DNA from: Metallyticus violacea
Lineage: Eukaryota; Arthropoda; Insecta; Mantodea; Metallyticidae
DNA length: 64,000 bases
Direction of reading: 5' to 3'
NCBI GenBank assembly: GCA_030762175.1
Contig: CM060831.1
Location: 137,806,001-137,870,000 of the forward strand
Shown: piece after piece, positions 33,442 to 46,929 of the stretch
Numbering within the stretch: the first letter of the stretch is position 1
Layout of the letters: the number at the start of each line of letters is the position of its first letter
Notes under the pieces: model-generated
What the model was told of the DNA's origin: nothing
Seen by the model: only the letters and a program-made list of their open reading frames with translations
Database searches by the model: none
Made by a program: the position numbers and the translations under genes

Positions 33442-36299
33442 TTATTGGTTAGAGATAACATGAAAAATAAAATGTTAATATACTTTTAGCCAATATTAAA
33501 TAACTATATGGATATATTCCAATTTTTTTCCAAGCAAAATTAAACAGATACCTTTTATACGTTGACTTGAGGAAACCCTTTATTTAACCAGTAACCCATT
33601 CCTATCCTTCTTGAGAATACCAAATGTACCTTCTGTATAAAGGAATATATTCTTTCCCTTTTGGGAAAAGCAAAACAGATTACTAAGCATCTGGTTTTTA
33701 CAGGTGAGCAATTTACATCTGACTGGTTATTTTGTCCTCGAAAAATTCTGTCCTTGACAGATCATTATCCTATCTCTATCACATATTTTTGTAGGAAGTA
33801 TGTTTCCTCTTTTAATTGTTTGAATAATATAAAAACTGAAAAATTAGATAATTTTAAAATTTAATTTTGTGTGTGTCAGATTACCATTTTGGGAATGCAA
33901 GATAGTGAAGCTTTGCTAAGTAATCCAGCTATTAAAGAGAATTATTTTCATACATTTTAGTCAATTTTTTTATGAGAAAGAGACAATAGAACCCTTGAGT
34001 ACCAACTGTGAAACCAGTAAACAAAGATGCCAGAAGAGAGAATACAGGAAAGAATAAAAGGTATGTAAAAGCATAAACAACCTAAATTGTTATCCATTAC
34101 TCTGAGCAGATGAGGATGCGAACAATGACTTGTGAAACTATTATAAACAAGTAAGTGAAGCAATAAGAGTATGTAGTTCAACTCTGCACAATGATCTTAA
34201 AGCTCATAATATTTATTTTGCTTGTGTATATGAAATGTGTTATGCTAAAAGTTACACTATACATGTAACATGTATTTGGAATGCCTGTCTGACTCAAAAA
34301 CATTTTAAATCCTTATCTTTTTAAACTAGAACTGAATACTAATATTTATTAGGATCCATTAACATGAAATTTTCTGTAAGAGGATGAGTTAAGACTATAA
34401 TGTGTTATTCAGGGGCACCTCAGTCAAACTGCAGCTTTTATATGAGAGACACATGCCAAATGTTCTGCTTTAAAACTGTAGTTTCAAAAGTTACTATTTG
34501 TTGGCAGTGGTAGATGGCTTTTGCTAATTCTAGCAGTTCCCTCTTATGACTTATTAGTCCATTTATTTAGGAATAGATTACAAGGAAGGTTGAAAGTACG
34601 TGACTGTTGAACATTACTCCTTGTAATTAATAATATTCACTGAAATGAGAAGTGAAAGTTGCATATGTTACCAACTAATCCTAATGAACTTTTGACATTC
34701 CTCAGTAAAAGTGGAGTATAGTTGAACCAGTGGTCATAATGGTGTTTTATCAAAGCATAAAGTAGAAGTCAAATCCAAGTTATAGTGCACCCTCAAAATA
34801 CAGTAGCAAAGGATCAATAGTGTTTTGTAATGATGACTCTGAATTGTTGTTTGCCACTGGATGTGGATTCCAAGTCTCTAGTTTGACTTATATTTGCCTT
34901 CTTGACAAAGAGGCAGACAACATATTTTTGATCCTTCCTTCTCTACTTACTCTTCTTCTGTACCATGTACTGATCTAAGAGAGTCTGTGTTTCATTCAGT
35001 TACTACTAGAACTGTTCCCTTCTCTTCTGCATCCAACACAAAAAGTCTAAATTTAAGAGGCCATGCTTTATTCCTTTAATTTTAGAACTACATTTTACTG
35101 TTCTCATCAAACTTTCATTGCATTTGTTTTGTGTTAGCATTTCTTGATTAATAAGATGATAGCTTATAATAAACTGTATGAAAAAGTTAGAGCAGATGGT
35201 GAATTCTGGAACACAAGCAATTTTTCTATTATTAAATTGATATATTTTATCTTTGTGAATTAAGTTAAAATACCGAAGATGAAAGATTCCAAAGGGAGGA
35301 AGTCAATAATAAATTTTTAGATGTTACATTAATGAGACAAATGGAGCTATGATATCTCCTGTAAATGAGTCTGGCTACATTAAATATTAAGTTTCCAATG
35401 AGGTTTTGCATCATGTCTATTTTGAACTGGATGTGGAGATCATGATGAAGTGATGAAAAGTGCAAACAAAATAAATTATTATAATTTATAAAAATATTGA
35501 ACCTATTAAAGTTTGTATGAACCATGTTTAAAGTCATCTTCAACATTCTTTGATCTTGATGTGAGAGTTAACCTCCACTGGTTAATGTTGATTGCCTAAA
35601 TATTTGACATGAATATTTCAGTAGTAGATGTAGTTAATATCAATAATTACTAGGAAATGTGAACCTTCCTGAATATTCAATTTTCAAAATATCAAATGCA
35701 CTAATCTGTAATAAACACTTGGTTTTGTTTTATCCCTCTCTGTGTGCATGCTATTAATGAAAGTAAGTTGCATCCTCTTGCCTTTACTACATCTTTAGTT
35801 CTTGTAGCAGAAGGTACAAACAGCAGGAACTATGAGATTTGCAATAATACCAACTTTTGGAAAATGAAGAATGCAACTCACTAACATACATATATACAAT
35901 TTTAATATAGTGCATAGAACAATTTAAGAGAAAAAGGATTAGAAATTACTTCTAAATTACAAAACCAAACCAAAATATAAGCTAGGTGAAAATGAGTAAT
36001 TCACATCTGACTAGTCTACTATTCTAATCAGAACATAAATGACAAAACTGCAAATTACCACAACAGCAATATTTCTTCTATAAACAGCATAGCTTGGCAG
36101 AATTGCTAAATCAAAGTTGTTTCCATTATTTTTTTCTGTATTGTGCAGAGATCAAATAGAGAAAACTGACTGTTGTTAAATTGAAATAACTATCAGGCTG
36201 AATGGTTTCAATATATTATTTTATTTCAGAATTACAGTATATCTCAAATATTTTACTTATGCTGTAAAATGTACACTTTTGAAAATTATGTTCTTCAGA
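33442..36299. other. Intergenic, mostly unassigned
   Basis: AT-rich. The only recognisable part is 34110-34200, where AAGTAAGTGAAGCAATAAGA and TATGTAGTTCAACT match the PLE 3' end seen at about 57015-57050. Open stretches at 33661 and 35265 lack coding signs. Confidence 0.45.
34110..34200 (+). repeat. PLE 3'-end fragment
   Basis: Similar to 56985-57055 (AAGTAAGTGAAGC..TAAGAGT.TGTAGTTCAACT), no coding part. Confidence 0.6.
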
Positions 36300-36870
36300 T
36301 TGACTCATTGTCAGCGGTAAAAGGGAACTTTGCATCTCTCATGGCACAACTTGTGGAGAGATTAATCCCAATGTTCTGCTTCAATTCCGCTGTTTTACTC
36401 AGTTCACCCTAATCTTGAGCAGGTCGAGCAATCTTGGAGATCATTGAATGCTCCTTTGATGTGAGATCACTCAGCCCCCAGACATCTCTCTCAATTCATT
36501 GATTGAAGTCTTTGCAGTGTGAGCAGATACTCCATCCTGCTGGAAACATGTGGACTCTAATGCATATCACAATGTTGTAACCAAGGCATGAGAAATGTTT
36601 GAATCATATTAACATAGCATTGCAAATTTACAGTCAGTGTTTTCTTTTCATCTTCAAAGAAATAGAAGCCAATTACCCCAAAAGACACTATGCCATACAA
36701 CAATCTTCTTGATGTATAATGGTCATTTATGCATCATCTCCTGAGGATTCTCTGTGCCCAGTATTGGCAGTTTTGAGTATTAAAATAGCCATACATATGG
36801 AAATTGGCTTCATCTGTTGTGAGATGGTTTCAAAATGGCCAGTCCAATTTTCAAAAGTTATTGCATTAAA
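36300..36870 (-). pseudogene. Tc1/mariner-superfamily (DDE_3-type) transposase relic
   Basis: Minus-strand reading DEANFHMYGYFNTQNCQYW (about 36770-36830), LYGIVSFGVIGFYFFEDEKK, LTVNLQCYVNMIQTF, then SRMEYLLTLQRLQ, matching D-AHFHLDGYVNKQN...IGPYFFE...VTVN..RY...FQQDGATCHTA of insect transposases. The second catalytic Asp region is garbled and stops are present. Confidence 0.75.
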
Positions 36871-36969
36871 ATAAGATCATTGTATGAGAACTATAATAAG
36901 ATTCAACTTCTGGATATTTTACTTTATCATTTATAGATTTAATACATTGTACTAGTTTTACAAACCCTT

Positions 36970-37330
36970 TGTGCACATCATAGCTACCCATCGACTGCTG
37001 GATAATTCATTCTGCTGTGGGAATGTGTATTCTGCTCTGGTGGAGGTATTATGAACTTAAAAATTAGGTTTTCATCCCTGGAAGTGCATTTAAGTTCATT
37101 AAACTGTGTCGTATTTGTAAATGTAGATTTTATTCCATGTTGCAATTCTACAGGTCCTTGTACTGATTTTAATAATTTTGCTTTATTCAATATGTTGTGG
37201 TTTTCTGTCCAGAAATGAAATGCTACTGCTCATTTCTCCATTTATTGTATTTTATGTTCCTGAAATGTTCTTTTAACCTTGTACCTATGTTTCTCTTTGT
37301 TTTTCTAATGTAGATTTTTTTTTTCTGAAT
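36970..37330 (-). mobile_element. PLE, C-terminal endonuclease part, split by SINE A5
   Basis: Minus-strand reading KAKLLKSVQGPVEL, then LIFKFIIPPPEQNTHSHS (open 36984-37190), and YIRKTKRNIGTRLKEHFRNI upstream, matches the GIY-YIG-domain tail of the PLE at 56500-57000. The missing N-terminal piece continues at 37619-37715 on the far side of a SINE-A insertion. Confidence 0.75.
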
Positions 37331-37618
37331 GACCACCATGGGGGGCTAAGGTCGTTAAGGCGTGAACTCATGAGCGGAGGAGGTCTGTAGTTCAAATCCC
37401 ACCAATATCATCCTCCCTGACTGAGATTTTTTCCAGGTTTTTCTCAGTCCTCATAACTTGCAAATGCCGGGGAGATACCCTAAACTTAGACCTGGAACGC
37501 TTCCTTCCTTAAAAAATATCCTTTCCCAATATATAATTTCATCTCATGTATCATCAGTGTTCATTGTCTGTGGTGCCTCAGTAGTAAAAACAGGCATTAA
37601 ACACTACTAAAAAAAAAA
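37331..37618 (+). repeat. SINE-A copy A5, inserted into a PLE
   Basis: Near full-length: GGCTAAGGTCGTTAAGGCG head, B box AGTTCAAATCCCACC, body, and tail of 11 A. PLE coding sequence continues on both sides, so the SINE is the younger insertion. Confidence 0.88.
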
Positions 37619-37800
37619 ACATTCTGCACAATTTATTTTGTAAATACCTACTTTTTTCTCCAGTGGAATACTGTCATTAATATTGTCTATCATGAGATTT
37701 TTATTGTAGTTTGACTCGATCATACAATGATCTTAATTATATGATTAGCTTCACTATACAAGTTCCAATTAACATTTCTAATTATTGCAATGAAGCTTGC
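37619..37800 (-). mobile_element. PLE, remainder beyond SINE A5, with inverted terminal segment
   Basis: Minus-strand GIYKINCAEC lies at about 37623-37650. From 37709 the plus strand carries GTAGTTTGACTCGATCATAC and ATCTTAATTATATGATTAGC, the PLE terminal segment also at 59480-59550. It is in the opposite orientation to the coding part. Confidence 0.65.
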
Positions 37801-39269
37801 AAATTTTTTTATGCTGATCACTCAATATTTGCACTATAGCAAATTTGTTACGGACGAAAGAGATCCATATGCAAAATTTGTATATTTCTATAAGATATTC
37901 ATAGGGCACTTGTGTGTTTTACTGCTAATCACCCAGAACTTACTTTCAAATTTTTCCAAGGTTTGAATGTATGCTGTTTCTTGCTGGTTTTTTCTTTGTG
38001 ACGTCAGCCATTTCCGAAAGTTTATTAACAACAATATGGTTTTACAACTTGGAGCACAGTTATTTCAATTAATGTTGAAATGCCTGTGAAACACGTGCTG
38101 AGTAACAAACACTGAATCATTGTTTTTTTTAAAAAATGTCTTCAATGAATGCTCGATGTTGTGCCAACCAGCTCTCCATGGTGACTAATTTGCTTTGAAC
38201 TGCTAAAATAAGCACAGCACATCATCCTTCATGTGCTTCTGCGCAGGCCTAAATATGAAAATAGTAAGGTTTCTCTGCTGAATCCTGTACTAGGAAGGCT
38301 CCATTAGCTTTGAACAGTGCAAACTTAATTATTTTGTGTTTTGAAAATGGTTAAAAAATATTTTTATCATTTAGTGCAATTTTTGAAAAATGAAATTTTG
38401 CAGCTTAACACTGCAACCTATAAAACTGCCAACTGAAGTACACCTATAAGTACAAAACAATTTTGCATGCTGCCTCATTTTTTTAACAAATATACCGGAC
38501 ATCATAGACACTTCTGATAATATAAATAGGGTTTATTGAAATAAAGTGGAAGTCATTAAAAAATAAAACTTGAAAAAGCATTAGATATTGTACTTCAACA
38601 ATTATCCAAATGAAAAGAAGAAGCCAACAATGTCCAAGAATTAAGTGTCATCTTGCTCCAAAAATTGCTTTAATGTCCTGTACTGTTGTAATAACAACAC
38701 CATATTTATTAAGCAAAGTTTATCACCATTTTACCTTTATCAAACCTTCCTATTATTAATCACTTTCATTTCTATATTCAACACTGCATTTTCTCTTACC
38801 TGAAAGTGAATATCTTACGTAACTGTAAGGCTACATATTATAAATGTCCAAATTGTTAAAAGAATAAATAGTTTTATTACTGCTGCACTCATAACATTAT
38901 AAATCAACAGTCTTTTGATATGAGATCTTATCATTCAAGAACAATTACACCCCACCTTTATTGTATCCAGACCAATGACATTAGAAGTGCGAGTATCATA
39001 GCCAATAAGAAAACACATTAAATACTGATACATACCTATGTACTCCACATGAACCTAATACCAGCCCTGCAATATCTTGCACATCCCTTTTTGTTTGCCA
39101 TCTTGGGGTTAGTTTGCTTGAGACAATTATGGTTATGTCAAAGTTCAAGTTCTAATCCAGTTTTAGCATGCGGCAACCATGGGAGAATGTTGATCTGTAA
39201 TAAAGAGTGAAGAAAATAGTGCTAGTGCAAGTAATACTGACAATAACACTGCTGAGGCAGGTGCTATAT
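37801..39269. other. Intergenic, no recognisable feature
   Basis: AT-rich. No open frame, terminal repeat or SINE was recognised. Confidence 0.45.
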
Positions 39270-40250
39270 GAGCAACTATATTGAAACAAAAAATCTCAGA
39301 GAATTGAGTGTAATGAGTTTATGTTAAAAAGGCCTGAATTGAAAGAGATCTATTGTTGAAACTGTTAAAGTAGTAGCACTTAGACATCAAGTTGTTAGCA
39401 AAACTGTCGATAGAGCAGCATAAACCCTCTCCACCCTCCAAAAAAAATTAATGAAGTATCTAAATTTGGAAAAATTTATAACTTTACATGTAGTGTTATA
39501 AGAAAAAAACATATATTGGTTTTTACAAAGGGACAATCTCCAACAGTGACAAAACTGTTATCTGAACTTAAAAAAGTGTATCAATTTCCATAACCATTTT
39601 GTGTGCAATTCTGAAAAGTTAACATTTCCTTTTTGGCACTGTCAAAAAGCTTGTTATCATGGAATCTGCCCAAATAGTGGCATGGAGATATAGATATCTC
39701 AGCAGATTAAACCCCTCACATCCTTAAGCTATCAGTCATTTTTCTGGATGAAAAGGTACAATATCCATAACATTGCCAAAAAGGGATGGAACTTGTTCTT
39801 GTCTTCAAGCACCATTTTCCTATAGGAAGCATATTATGATACGTCATGCAGGAAGTAGTGAGTGCTGAGAGTATCTATCCTTTAAGAAAATCAAAGCCTC
39901 AATGGCAGACTCACATGATGAGATGAATGCAGACATCTTTGAACGCTGGTTAGATAATACTTTGTTGATGAATCTTGAACCAAATGTGCAATAGTTCTAA
40001 AAAGTTACAATCCCCACTAGGTCTATCAAAAAGAACATGATACATTCCATGTAAATTATAATTTGGACATTCTGAATCCACTTTCCGTTAAGGCAGTACT
40101 TTTAGAAATCATTAAGACAACAAACTTATAAAGATTATGTCATAGATGAAATGCAAAATCTTGCAGTCATGAAGTATTTCCCTATCATTGTAACTTAAAC
40201 CCTAAACCGATTTGGGCCAGCTTAAAAAAAAATCAGTGAGGAAAAGAAAT
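39270..40250 (+). pseudogene. Tc1/mariner-superfamily transposase relic
   Basis: Shifting plus-strand frames read TVKVVALRHQVVSKTVDRAA (about 39360), LSVIFLDEKVQY (about 39735, first catalytic Asp region), YVMQEVVSAE, HDEMNADIFERWLDNTLLMNLEPN (about 39915-39985), KDYVIDEMQNL (about 40133) and a degraded LNPI-WA motif near 40205. This layout is typical of the HTH plus DDE_3 transposases whose core reads H-EMN-E-F-KWF and YVIDE. More complete than other relics here but heavily broken. Confidence 0.7.
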
Positions 40251-40734
40251 GTGCTTCTGTGAGATAATGTGCAAGTTTGTAGAGAAAATGTTTTGAAAAG
40301 ACAGTTTATGTAGAGATACAATATGCACTTCAAGATCTTGAAAATAAATAGCCAGTTCATAATATGTGTGGGAGAAAGTGACACTGAAGATAAAAATTAA
40401 GATATGAAAATTAGAAATTTAATTTCATAATGCAAGCATTTTACTCAGGCTAATAGGAATAAAATTAATAACAAAACAAACTAATATTGTACTAGATGAA
40501 TTTATTAGCACTCAAAATGTAAGAGTAACATTTAACCATCTCCATCACTACATAGGATGACCACCTCTCAGCTGAAACTGTGGCAACAGTGCTTGTGTAT
40601 TCACCGGGAGAAGAGCTGGTCACAGTTAGCTAGCATAGGCTTTGAAATGCCACATGTTAATGTTATGAGCTCAACAATAATACATGCTTTCTAAGAAGTT
40701 TATCATGATATAATAGCCTCAAACAAGGTCATCA

Positions 40735-40915
40735 GTCCTGGTGGTCTAGTGGTAACCTTCAGAAGGAATATAAAGTAGTTGGTCCTGCATTATAGATTTC
40801 GTAAAAGAATCTTAAGCCTAAAACAGAGGTCTCTTGAGCAAAATTTATTGGCCATTTCATGCCTTGAATGGGATACTGATGACCACAATTACTAAAGAGC
40901 ATTCTTGCATAAAAT
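40735..40915 (+). repeat. SINE-B copy B4
   Basis: Plus-strand tRNA-like head CCTGGTGGTCTAGTGGTAAC, then body with GAGCAAAATTTATTGGCC and GAATGGGATACTGATGACC, the same order as the complement of B2. The B-box region is deleted or degraded. Confidence 0.75.
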
Positions 40916-42884
40916 TTTTTAAAAAAAAAATTAACAAGGTACCTTGTTAGGCCCACAATATAAAAGCACACACAGAATTTTAACATGGTTTTTACAATCA
41001 TAGAAAAAATGTATGAGCAGAAAGACCATCGGATAATATGATGATTGTTTAATCAAAAGGTAGATAATTTATAACCAGGAACTGCCTGTATTTTAATCTT
41101 GGTAGATATCACTTATCTTGATCCAGAGTTTTCTCATATTCTGCACAATCAAGTATCTAAATATTTTGGCATTACCATCGTTAGTTCATTTCAGGCACTA
41201 TTCCAGATACCTATGACCATTGGCAGGTATGTTCAAAGCTTTAGGAAAAAATGAAATCAAAGCAATTAATGACATTCAAAAATATTACATTTACTCCATA
41301 AAAATAATGAATTTACAATAGCTCTTTAGATATACACATACATACAGAAAAGTAGGTACATGTAATGTTAAATGTGATGTTTCTTCAAAATTCAAAGTAC
41401 AACATTGAAATTTTACACTCTTCACATAATAAAGTAGATATGGAACAGATGAATGACTTCAATGCAAACTGATTATTAGCTTCCCAATTTAAATTACTTA
41501 TTTGCATAAGTCATATGTCCATTTGATCCTGAAGGTAAATTTTAATATATTCTTAAGATACTATTATCTAGATGCTTAGTCTACAGACCTGATGAAAACA
41601 CACATAAAAGCAAATTAAAAGAAAGTTGTCACTTGCTGTGCTGCACTGAGATGTTTCTGCTCCACCTATTGTAGAGAATATACTTTAAATATAATATGCA
41701 TTTTCCATCTAAGAAATATAGCATTAACTATCAAATGTTGAAAGTTCTGATTTCAAGCTGTTCAACCAAAGGGAAGATGAAACAGTATCATAAGTCATGA
41801 TGCAATGTTTACATCCAGTCTATAGACTTTGCATATGTAATGTGTGTTTCTTGAAGAGTTTGCCGAGTTAAAAAATTTTTGTAGTTAAAAAACAACAAAC
41901 CATCAGTTTTCTTTTGTCTGACTTAAAAGCTTCATGTTTTACATGCCATTCCAATATGTGTAATTGTTTTAGTTTTACACTGTTCTAATCACATAGAGAT
42001 TCCCAAGTTATTCTACAAATATTTGTTTTCAATGTACACAAGGGAATATGATTTTTTAATGTTTAAAATTTCCATTTCATGGAATAACATATTGGGAGGG
42101 GAATTCTTACAATGTCACAAATTACATGGAAACATTTTGCTAACAAAGGTTAATCACAGTGGCTAATGCCTTTAGCTATACCATTTCGTAAGACATTATA
42201 CATAAAGGTCAATAAACATTTCTAATATTTGCCTTTCTTACCTCATTCCTTTTTCTTCCCATTTTCTTTAACTATCTTAAAAGACACAAAGGTAAGCATG
42301 ATATGCATACAGTATCGTGAAAATAGAATCCTGGATTGCATATAACAGACCTTGCCCTCCTGTCTTTACTGTAAACAGATCTAATTTAGAATACAAAGCT
42401 TTTCAGAAACTATGTTATACAGGAACTAAAACATACATAGATATTTTAAATAAAATGTTATCACAGCACCAAGTAACTTGAATTTATAATTAAATTTCTG
42501 CAGGTACAAGAAATGTACTAAATTACACTTTGAAAAATGCAAACTGCTTTCCAACTGACAGATAATTTTGTAATAAACTCAGAAGCAGTTTGATAAATGC
42601 ATTATCATAATACACACACACACAACAAAGGACTGAAATGAGAGAAAAAATATTGTAAATGGAATGTTTACAGCTCATCACTTTTATTGTGAAAATAAAT
42701 TTATGAAATGTTTTGGAACTTGAATAAATAAGTGCTTAAAAACATCATATTTGCTATCATGGAGGAAGTAAGATAATAAGGCAGGATTTCAGTTGAGAAA
42801 TGCAACAAGTATCCACAACCACTACAATCATTTGACGTTGTTATAACATCAAACATTGTTCAGGTGAACTTATACTCTTGATGC
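40916..42884. other. Intergenic, no recognisable feature
   Basis: AT-rich with a short CA run at about 42612-42625. No coding signal recognised. Confidence 0.45.
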
Positions 42885-43740
42885 TATTAACAGTGAAGTA
42901 GTAAAATAATGTTGATACAGAGTTGACTTGGTGACCTTGGTTTTTTTAATTGGACATGTTTTGGAAACATTTGCCACCATCATCAGCAGAGGACCAACTG
43001 GTAGAAGCACACTCTGTAGGTGGTCGGAGAAATTTACCAAATATATCTATTGATGGAAGAAGGTGTGTCAAAATTTATGATGTGGTTTTTATTTTTGATG
43101 ATGTAAATTTTTTTTCATGTTGTTAGTTCCAAAGATTTGCAAGTGTGTTTCAGTAAGTTTATTTTTTTATCCATTTTGTGGTTTTCTGACAAAAAATGGG
43201 TGAACACTGCCTATTCCTCTGTCAGTTTGTACTGGATATTTCTGAAATGTTCTTTGGTACAGGTTTCCAAATCTCTTTTAGTATTTCCAATATATACCTG
43301 GTCACAGTCTTTGCAATTGATTTGGTAGATAGATACTGGACTTCCTGTCAGGAGGCATAGGATCTTTACAGGAAGATTGTAATAAATTTTTAATACTGTG
43401 GATGCTTTGAAGAGTCAAAATTATTATTTTTTTTTAAATTTTATTTATTGAAAATGCTATGGTGATATGTGAATTTTTTGAACTACTAATATTCTTTATT
43501 TGTAAAAGCAAACTTGTGTCTTTGATATCTTTTAGATTTTTTAATTATTTTATCAACTAACTTTTATGGAAACCATTATGTAGTGCTATGTGGATGATGT
43601 ACTGGTATTCTTTTTTGTATTCTTTTCTACCTATTGGAACATCCACCAATCTGTATGCAAGGATATTTAGGATAGTATGCTGATGTGTTTTGGGATTAAA
43701 GCTAATATTTATAATGTAATTGTTATTGTGGGTAAATAGA
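42885..43740 (-). mobile_element. PLE arm 1 (minus) of a head-to-head inverted pair
   Basis: Minus strand from 43740: THNNNYIINISFNPKTHQHT, YRLVDVPIGRKEYKKEYQYI, ALHNGFHKS, RHKFAFTNKEY, then SIYQINCKDCDQVYIGNTKRDLE (about 43250-43330). This covers the reverse-transcriptase thumb, linker and GIY-YIG endonuclease start, including the YIG tyrosine. A terminal-like block (CTGATGATGGTGGCAAATGT in reverse) lies at about 42960-42995. Frameshifts are present. Confidence 0.78.
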
Positions 43741-44470
43741 AAATAGTTTTAACTCCTATGTCCACAGTATTAAACATTTATTACATTGTTTCTGTAAAGA
43801 TTCTATGCCTTCTGACAGGAAGTGCGGTATCTACCAAATCAATTGTAAAGAGTATGATTAGGCATATATTGGAAAAACAAAAAGAAATATGGAAACTCAT
43901 ACCAAAGAATATTTTAGAAATATCTGTTACAAACCAAAAGAGAAATCAGCAGTGGTAGCCCACTTTTGGTCTGAAAACCATGAAATTTATAAAAGAACTT
44001 AATTATTGAAACACGCTTGCAAAACTTTGGTACTTACGACATGGAAAAATTTATATTATCAGAAATAAAAACATCATGAGCTTCAAGATGTAATCAACTT
44101 GGAATAGCTGATGATCATGTGAAACCTGGATGCCCATGCTCAATTCAAATCCTGTTCAGAAATAAAAAATGTGGCCTAACAACTTGGTATGTCAATAATT
44201 TGTGTGTCTTCCACATAACAGGCTCATCAGTAAGTCACAGAGAATTTCTTAACTTGAGTTAAGAAAATTTAATTCATATAAAAATATTTAATTGAAAAAG
44301 GGGAGAAAGATGAGCAACATGTTTTCATATGCAGAAATAAACATTAAAACAGACTTTATTATAGATTTAAATAGCAGGAATTTTCACAGTGAAATATAGC
44401 TGATGGTGAAGGCAACAACCTTCGAAACATGTCCAAGTAAGTGGAACAAAATTTGTGAAATTTGAGTGAT
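43741..44470 (+). mobile_element. PLE arm 2 (plus) of a head-to-head inverted pair
   Basis: Plus strand repeats arm 1 in opposite orientation from about TCCACAGTATTAAA at 43763. It reads KCGIYQINCKEYD.AYIGKTKRNMETHTKEYFRN and EKSAVVAHFWSENHE (about 43820-44000), then TCGAAACATGTCCAA at 44421. It lacks the thumb and linker present in arm 1. Confidence 0.78.
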
Positions 44471-45499
44471 TTTCTCATAAATAATCTGTTATATTACAAT
44501 TTTAACATTAATATTTTAAGCAAGTTTTAAAGTTTTCTTTATAAAGTTTTATTTTTTGCATGAAAATAAAATTTTCCCCATGCTTTCCAAATGCATTGGT
44601 ATTATTTACATATATTTGTCAACTTCAAAGCTTTTTTTTAAAGATCTAAGCTCAATATGCTATGCTCCTTTTTCCGTCCTAGTTACATTACTCTATAAAT
44701 TACATATTTTAATTTAGTATACAAGCTGACTAAACTGTACACAATATGAGTCCGTGTTCAGAAGAGACTTTAACTGTATATCTTACTCCTTCCAAGATTG
44801 CTAATTATTATATTTCCTCTTTTTCAGTAGTGAGAGAGAGTGCATTATTGCATATATCAAAGTTATTACATAATTAAACAGTAATGTTTTTATAATATAA
44901 ATCATACTTGTTCATCATCAAAAACCTAGAAGTATCAGTGTGTAAGGAAAGAAAAATTTGTCATTATAGAACATCTATTGGAAAATAATTCACTTACAGG
45001 CTTTATCCTAAAAAGAAAAAAACATTTTAGATTCTTTGTTATCTTCTTGAAAGTTAAACATAATATTTATAGCAAGACCAACTTTTTAGCTTAAAGTGCA
45101 TTGATTTATGCTTAAGTTTTGGTGAATATGCTTCAAAAATTTACTTATGGGAGCAAATTATATTTATTACTAAAATTCATGTTAAATAACTGGAAGAGAT
45201 TTTTGCTACTAAATTTAACAAATAATCTTCTACTATTATATATATTTTCAAACTGAGAAGCAAAGTTTGACCCCAAATTTATTAAAATTCACATTGTAAG
45301 TCTGTTAGATGTCTAGATATGTACAGTGTAAATTTTTCTTTCCTCCCCTTATTTATGCGAATAATTCTTATAACATCCCTTATAGATCAATTCTGTTGAG
45401 AGCTGCTATATCTTTATCATGCGAACCTGCAGCTTACATTATGAGTAGTTGCAAATCCAAAAGCTCATTGTAAAGGAGAAAATGAATTATTTTCAAGTT
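44471..45499. other. Intergenic, no recognisable feature
   Basis: AT-rich. Nothing recognised. Confidence 0.45.
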
Positions 45500-46125
45500 C
45501 AGTAGAATCCCACTTATTCAAAATAAAGTGGATGAAGCAATTTTGGATAACAATTTTTTTTCAGATAATACATGGGAATTAGAAAACAAAATATAATTTA
45601 AACTTTATTATAATAAATATAGACTGCTTTGGATTTACCTTACATGCAGCAATAATTTATATACCTTCTTTTTTTCTGACACCATTTGCAAGCACCTGTA
45701 TCATGTTACCGCATGATTAAAACATCAGCACTACTTTATTCAACTAAATATAAAACAACTTGATTGACTGCAACATTTCATAAAATAGTACCATTTTCTA
45801 TTCACTTCACTCCTTCAAGTTTTTCTTTTAAGGTTATAACCATGCATTTTCTTTTTGTTCCTTAAATCCGCATCAGGTGTCACAAAACAGATTAAACAAG
45901 TAAACTGAGTATGTGGAACACAAGTTCCCATGGGCATTCCCATTTCTGCAGTGAGAAGGGCAAACATCCATATTTGTAGCCTTGCTGTGAAGTGAAAACA
46001 AAATGGCAGCTCTTCATTTGTATATTGTATATATGGTATTGTGTATATGGAGTGACATTCAGATTGCAGCAGTTGGTTAAGCCTGCTTTCAGTTAATTTA
46101 AGTTTGATTAAGTGGGGTTTTACTG
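45500..46125. mobile_element. pogo-like non-autonomous element (626 bp)
   Basis: Ends are CAGTAGAATCCCACTTATTC at the left and CAGTAAAACCCCACTTAATC read in reverse from the right, equal at 17 of 20 positions and resembling pogo/Tigger ends. The TA flank is not intact. The 108-codon frame inside (45815-46141) resembles nothing I know. Confidence 0.7.
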
Positions 46126-46929
46126 TAAAATTAGCAAACAATAATGTATGATTTGAAGTATAGTTTTAAAAGTGACAACATATGTTGCATTTAAATAATA
46201 TTTTTAACTAGTCACATAATGAGTTGTTTTTAAAGAAAAATCTTTAATCATCAGATAACCACTTTCCAAATTTGGGCCTCCATTTAATTTAATGCATGTT
46301 ATTTGGGGGGGGGGGAGACAGAATTGATTACCCATGTATGTACAGAAGTATGCACTGAAGTACTTTTCTGTAAGCTAATTAATCTAATTTGAAAATTAAA
46401 CTTGAGAGATAAGTTTAACAATATACAATCATATTTATTATATGAAAAAATATTATAAATTAATAAATATACTTAATGACTTATATTTAAAATTGTGCAC
46501 AAAATAATTAATACTGAAGTTCTTTAAATAAATATTAACATATTCTTCTTTTAGGTAATATAACGATTCTTTTTAACTACTGACATGACTAATCACTAGA
46601 AACTACAAAGTTCATGATGTTTGTAATTCATACATTTTCAATTTCTTTGTCATTGTTAGGAGAGAAATATGTTTACCAGCTATTCTACTATCATAAAACA
46701 TTTCAAGACATGAAAGAAGAAAAAGAATTAGGTGTCCTATATACTTAATTAACAATTAAAACATTTATAGTAAACAATGTAACTATTGAAATGTAAGATG
46801 CTACTAATAATCCTAACCAAGAATCATAATACAATCAGAATGCCTCTTTGTTGGGATTGACTGTAAAACTTGTCCAATATTTGATACTCTCAGCAGATTA
46901 GCATTACGATACAAAGTATGCAACAAGTA

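Noticed and set aside
43585..43625. YVDD-like reverse-transcriptase motif on the plus strand
   Set aside because: The minus strand of the same bases reads the PLE segment KEYKKEYQYIIHIALHNGF in the right order with its neighbours, so the plus-strand YVDD is a chance antisense reading.
45815..46141. 108-codon minus-strand open frame as a gene
   Set aside because: It lies within, and at one end overruns, the pogo-like element bounded at 45500 and 46125, and resembles nothing known.
46303..46316. G run as a quadruplex
   Set aside because: Only one uninterrupted G run, without the four tracts needed for an intramolecular quadruplex.
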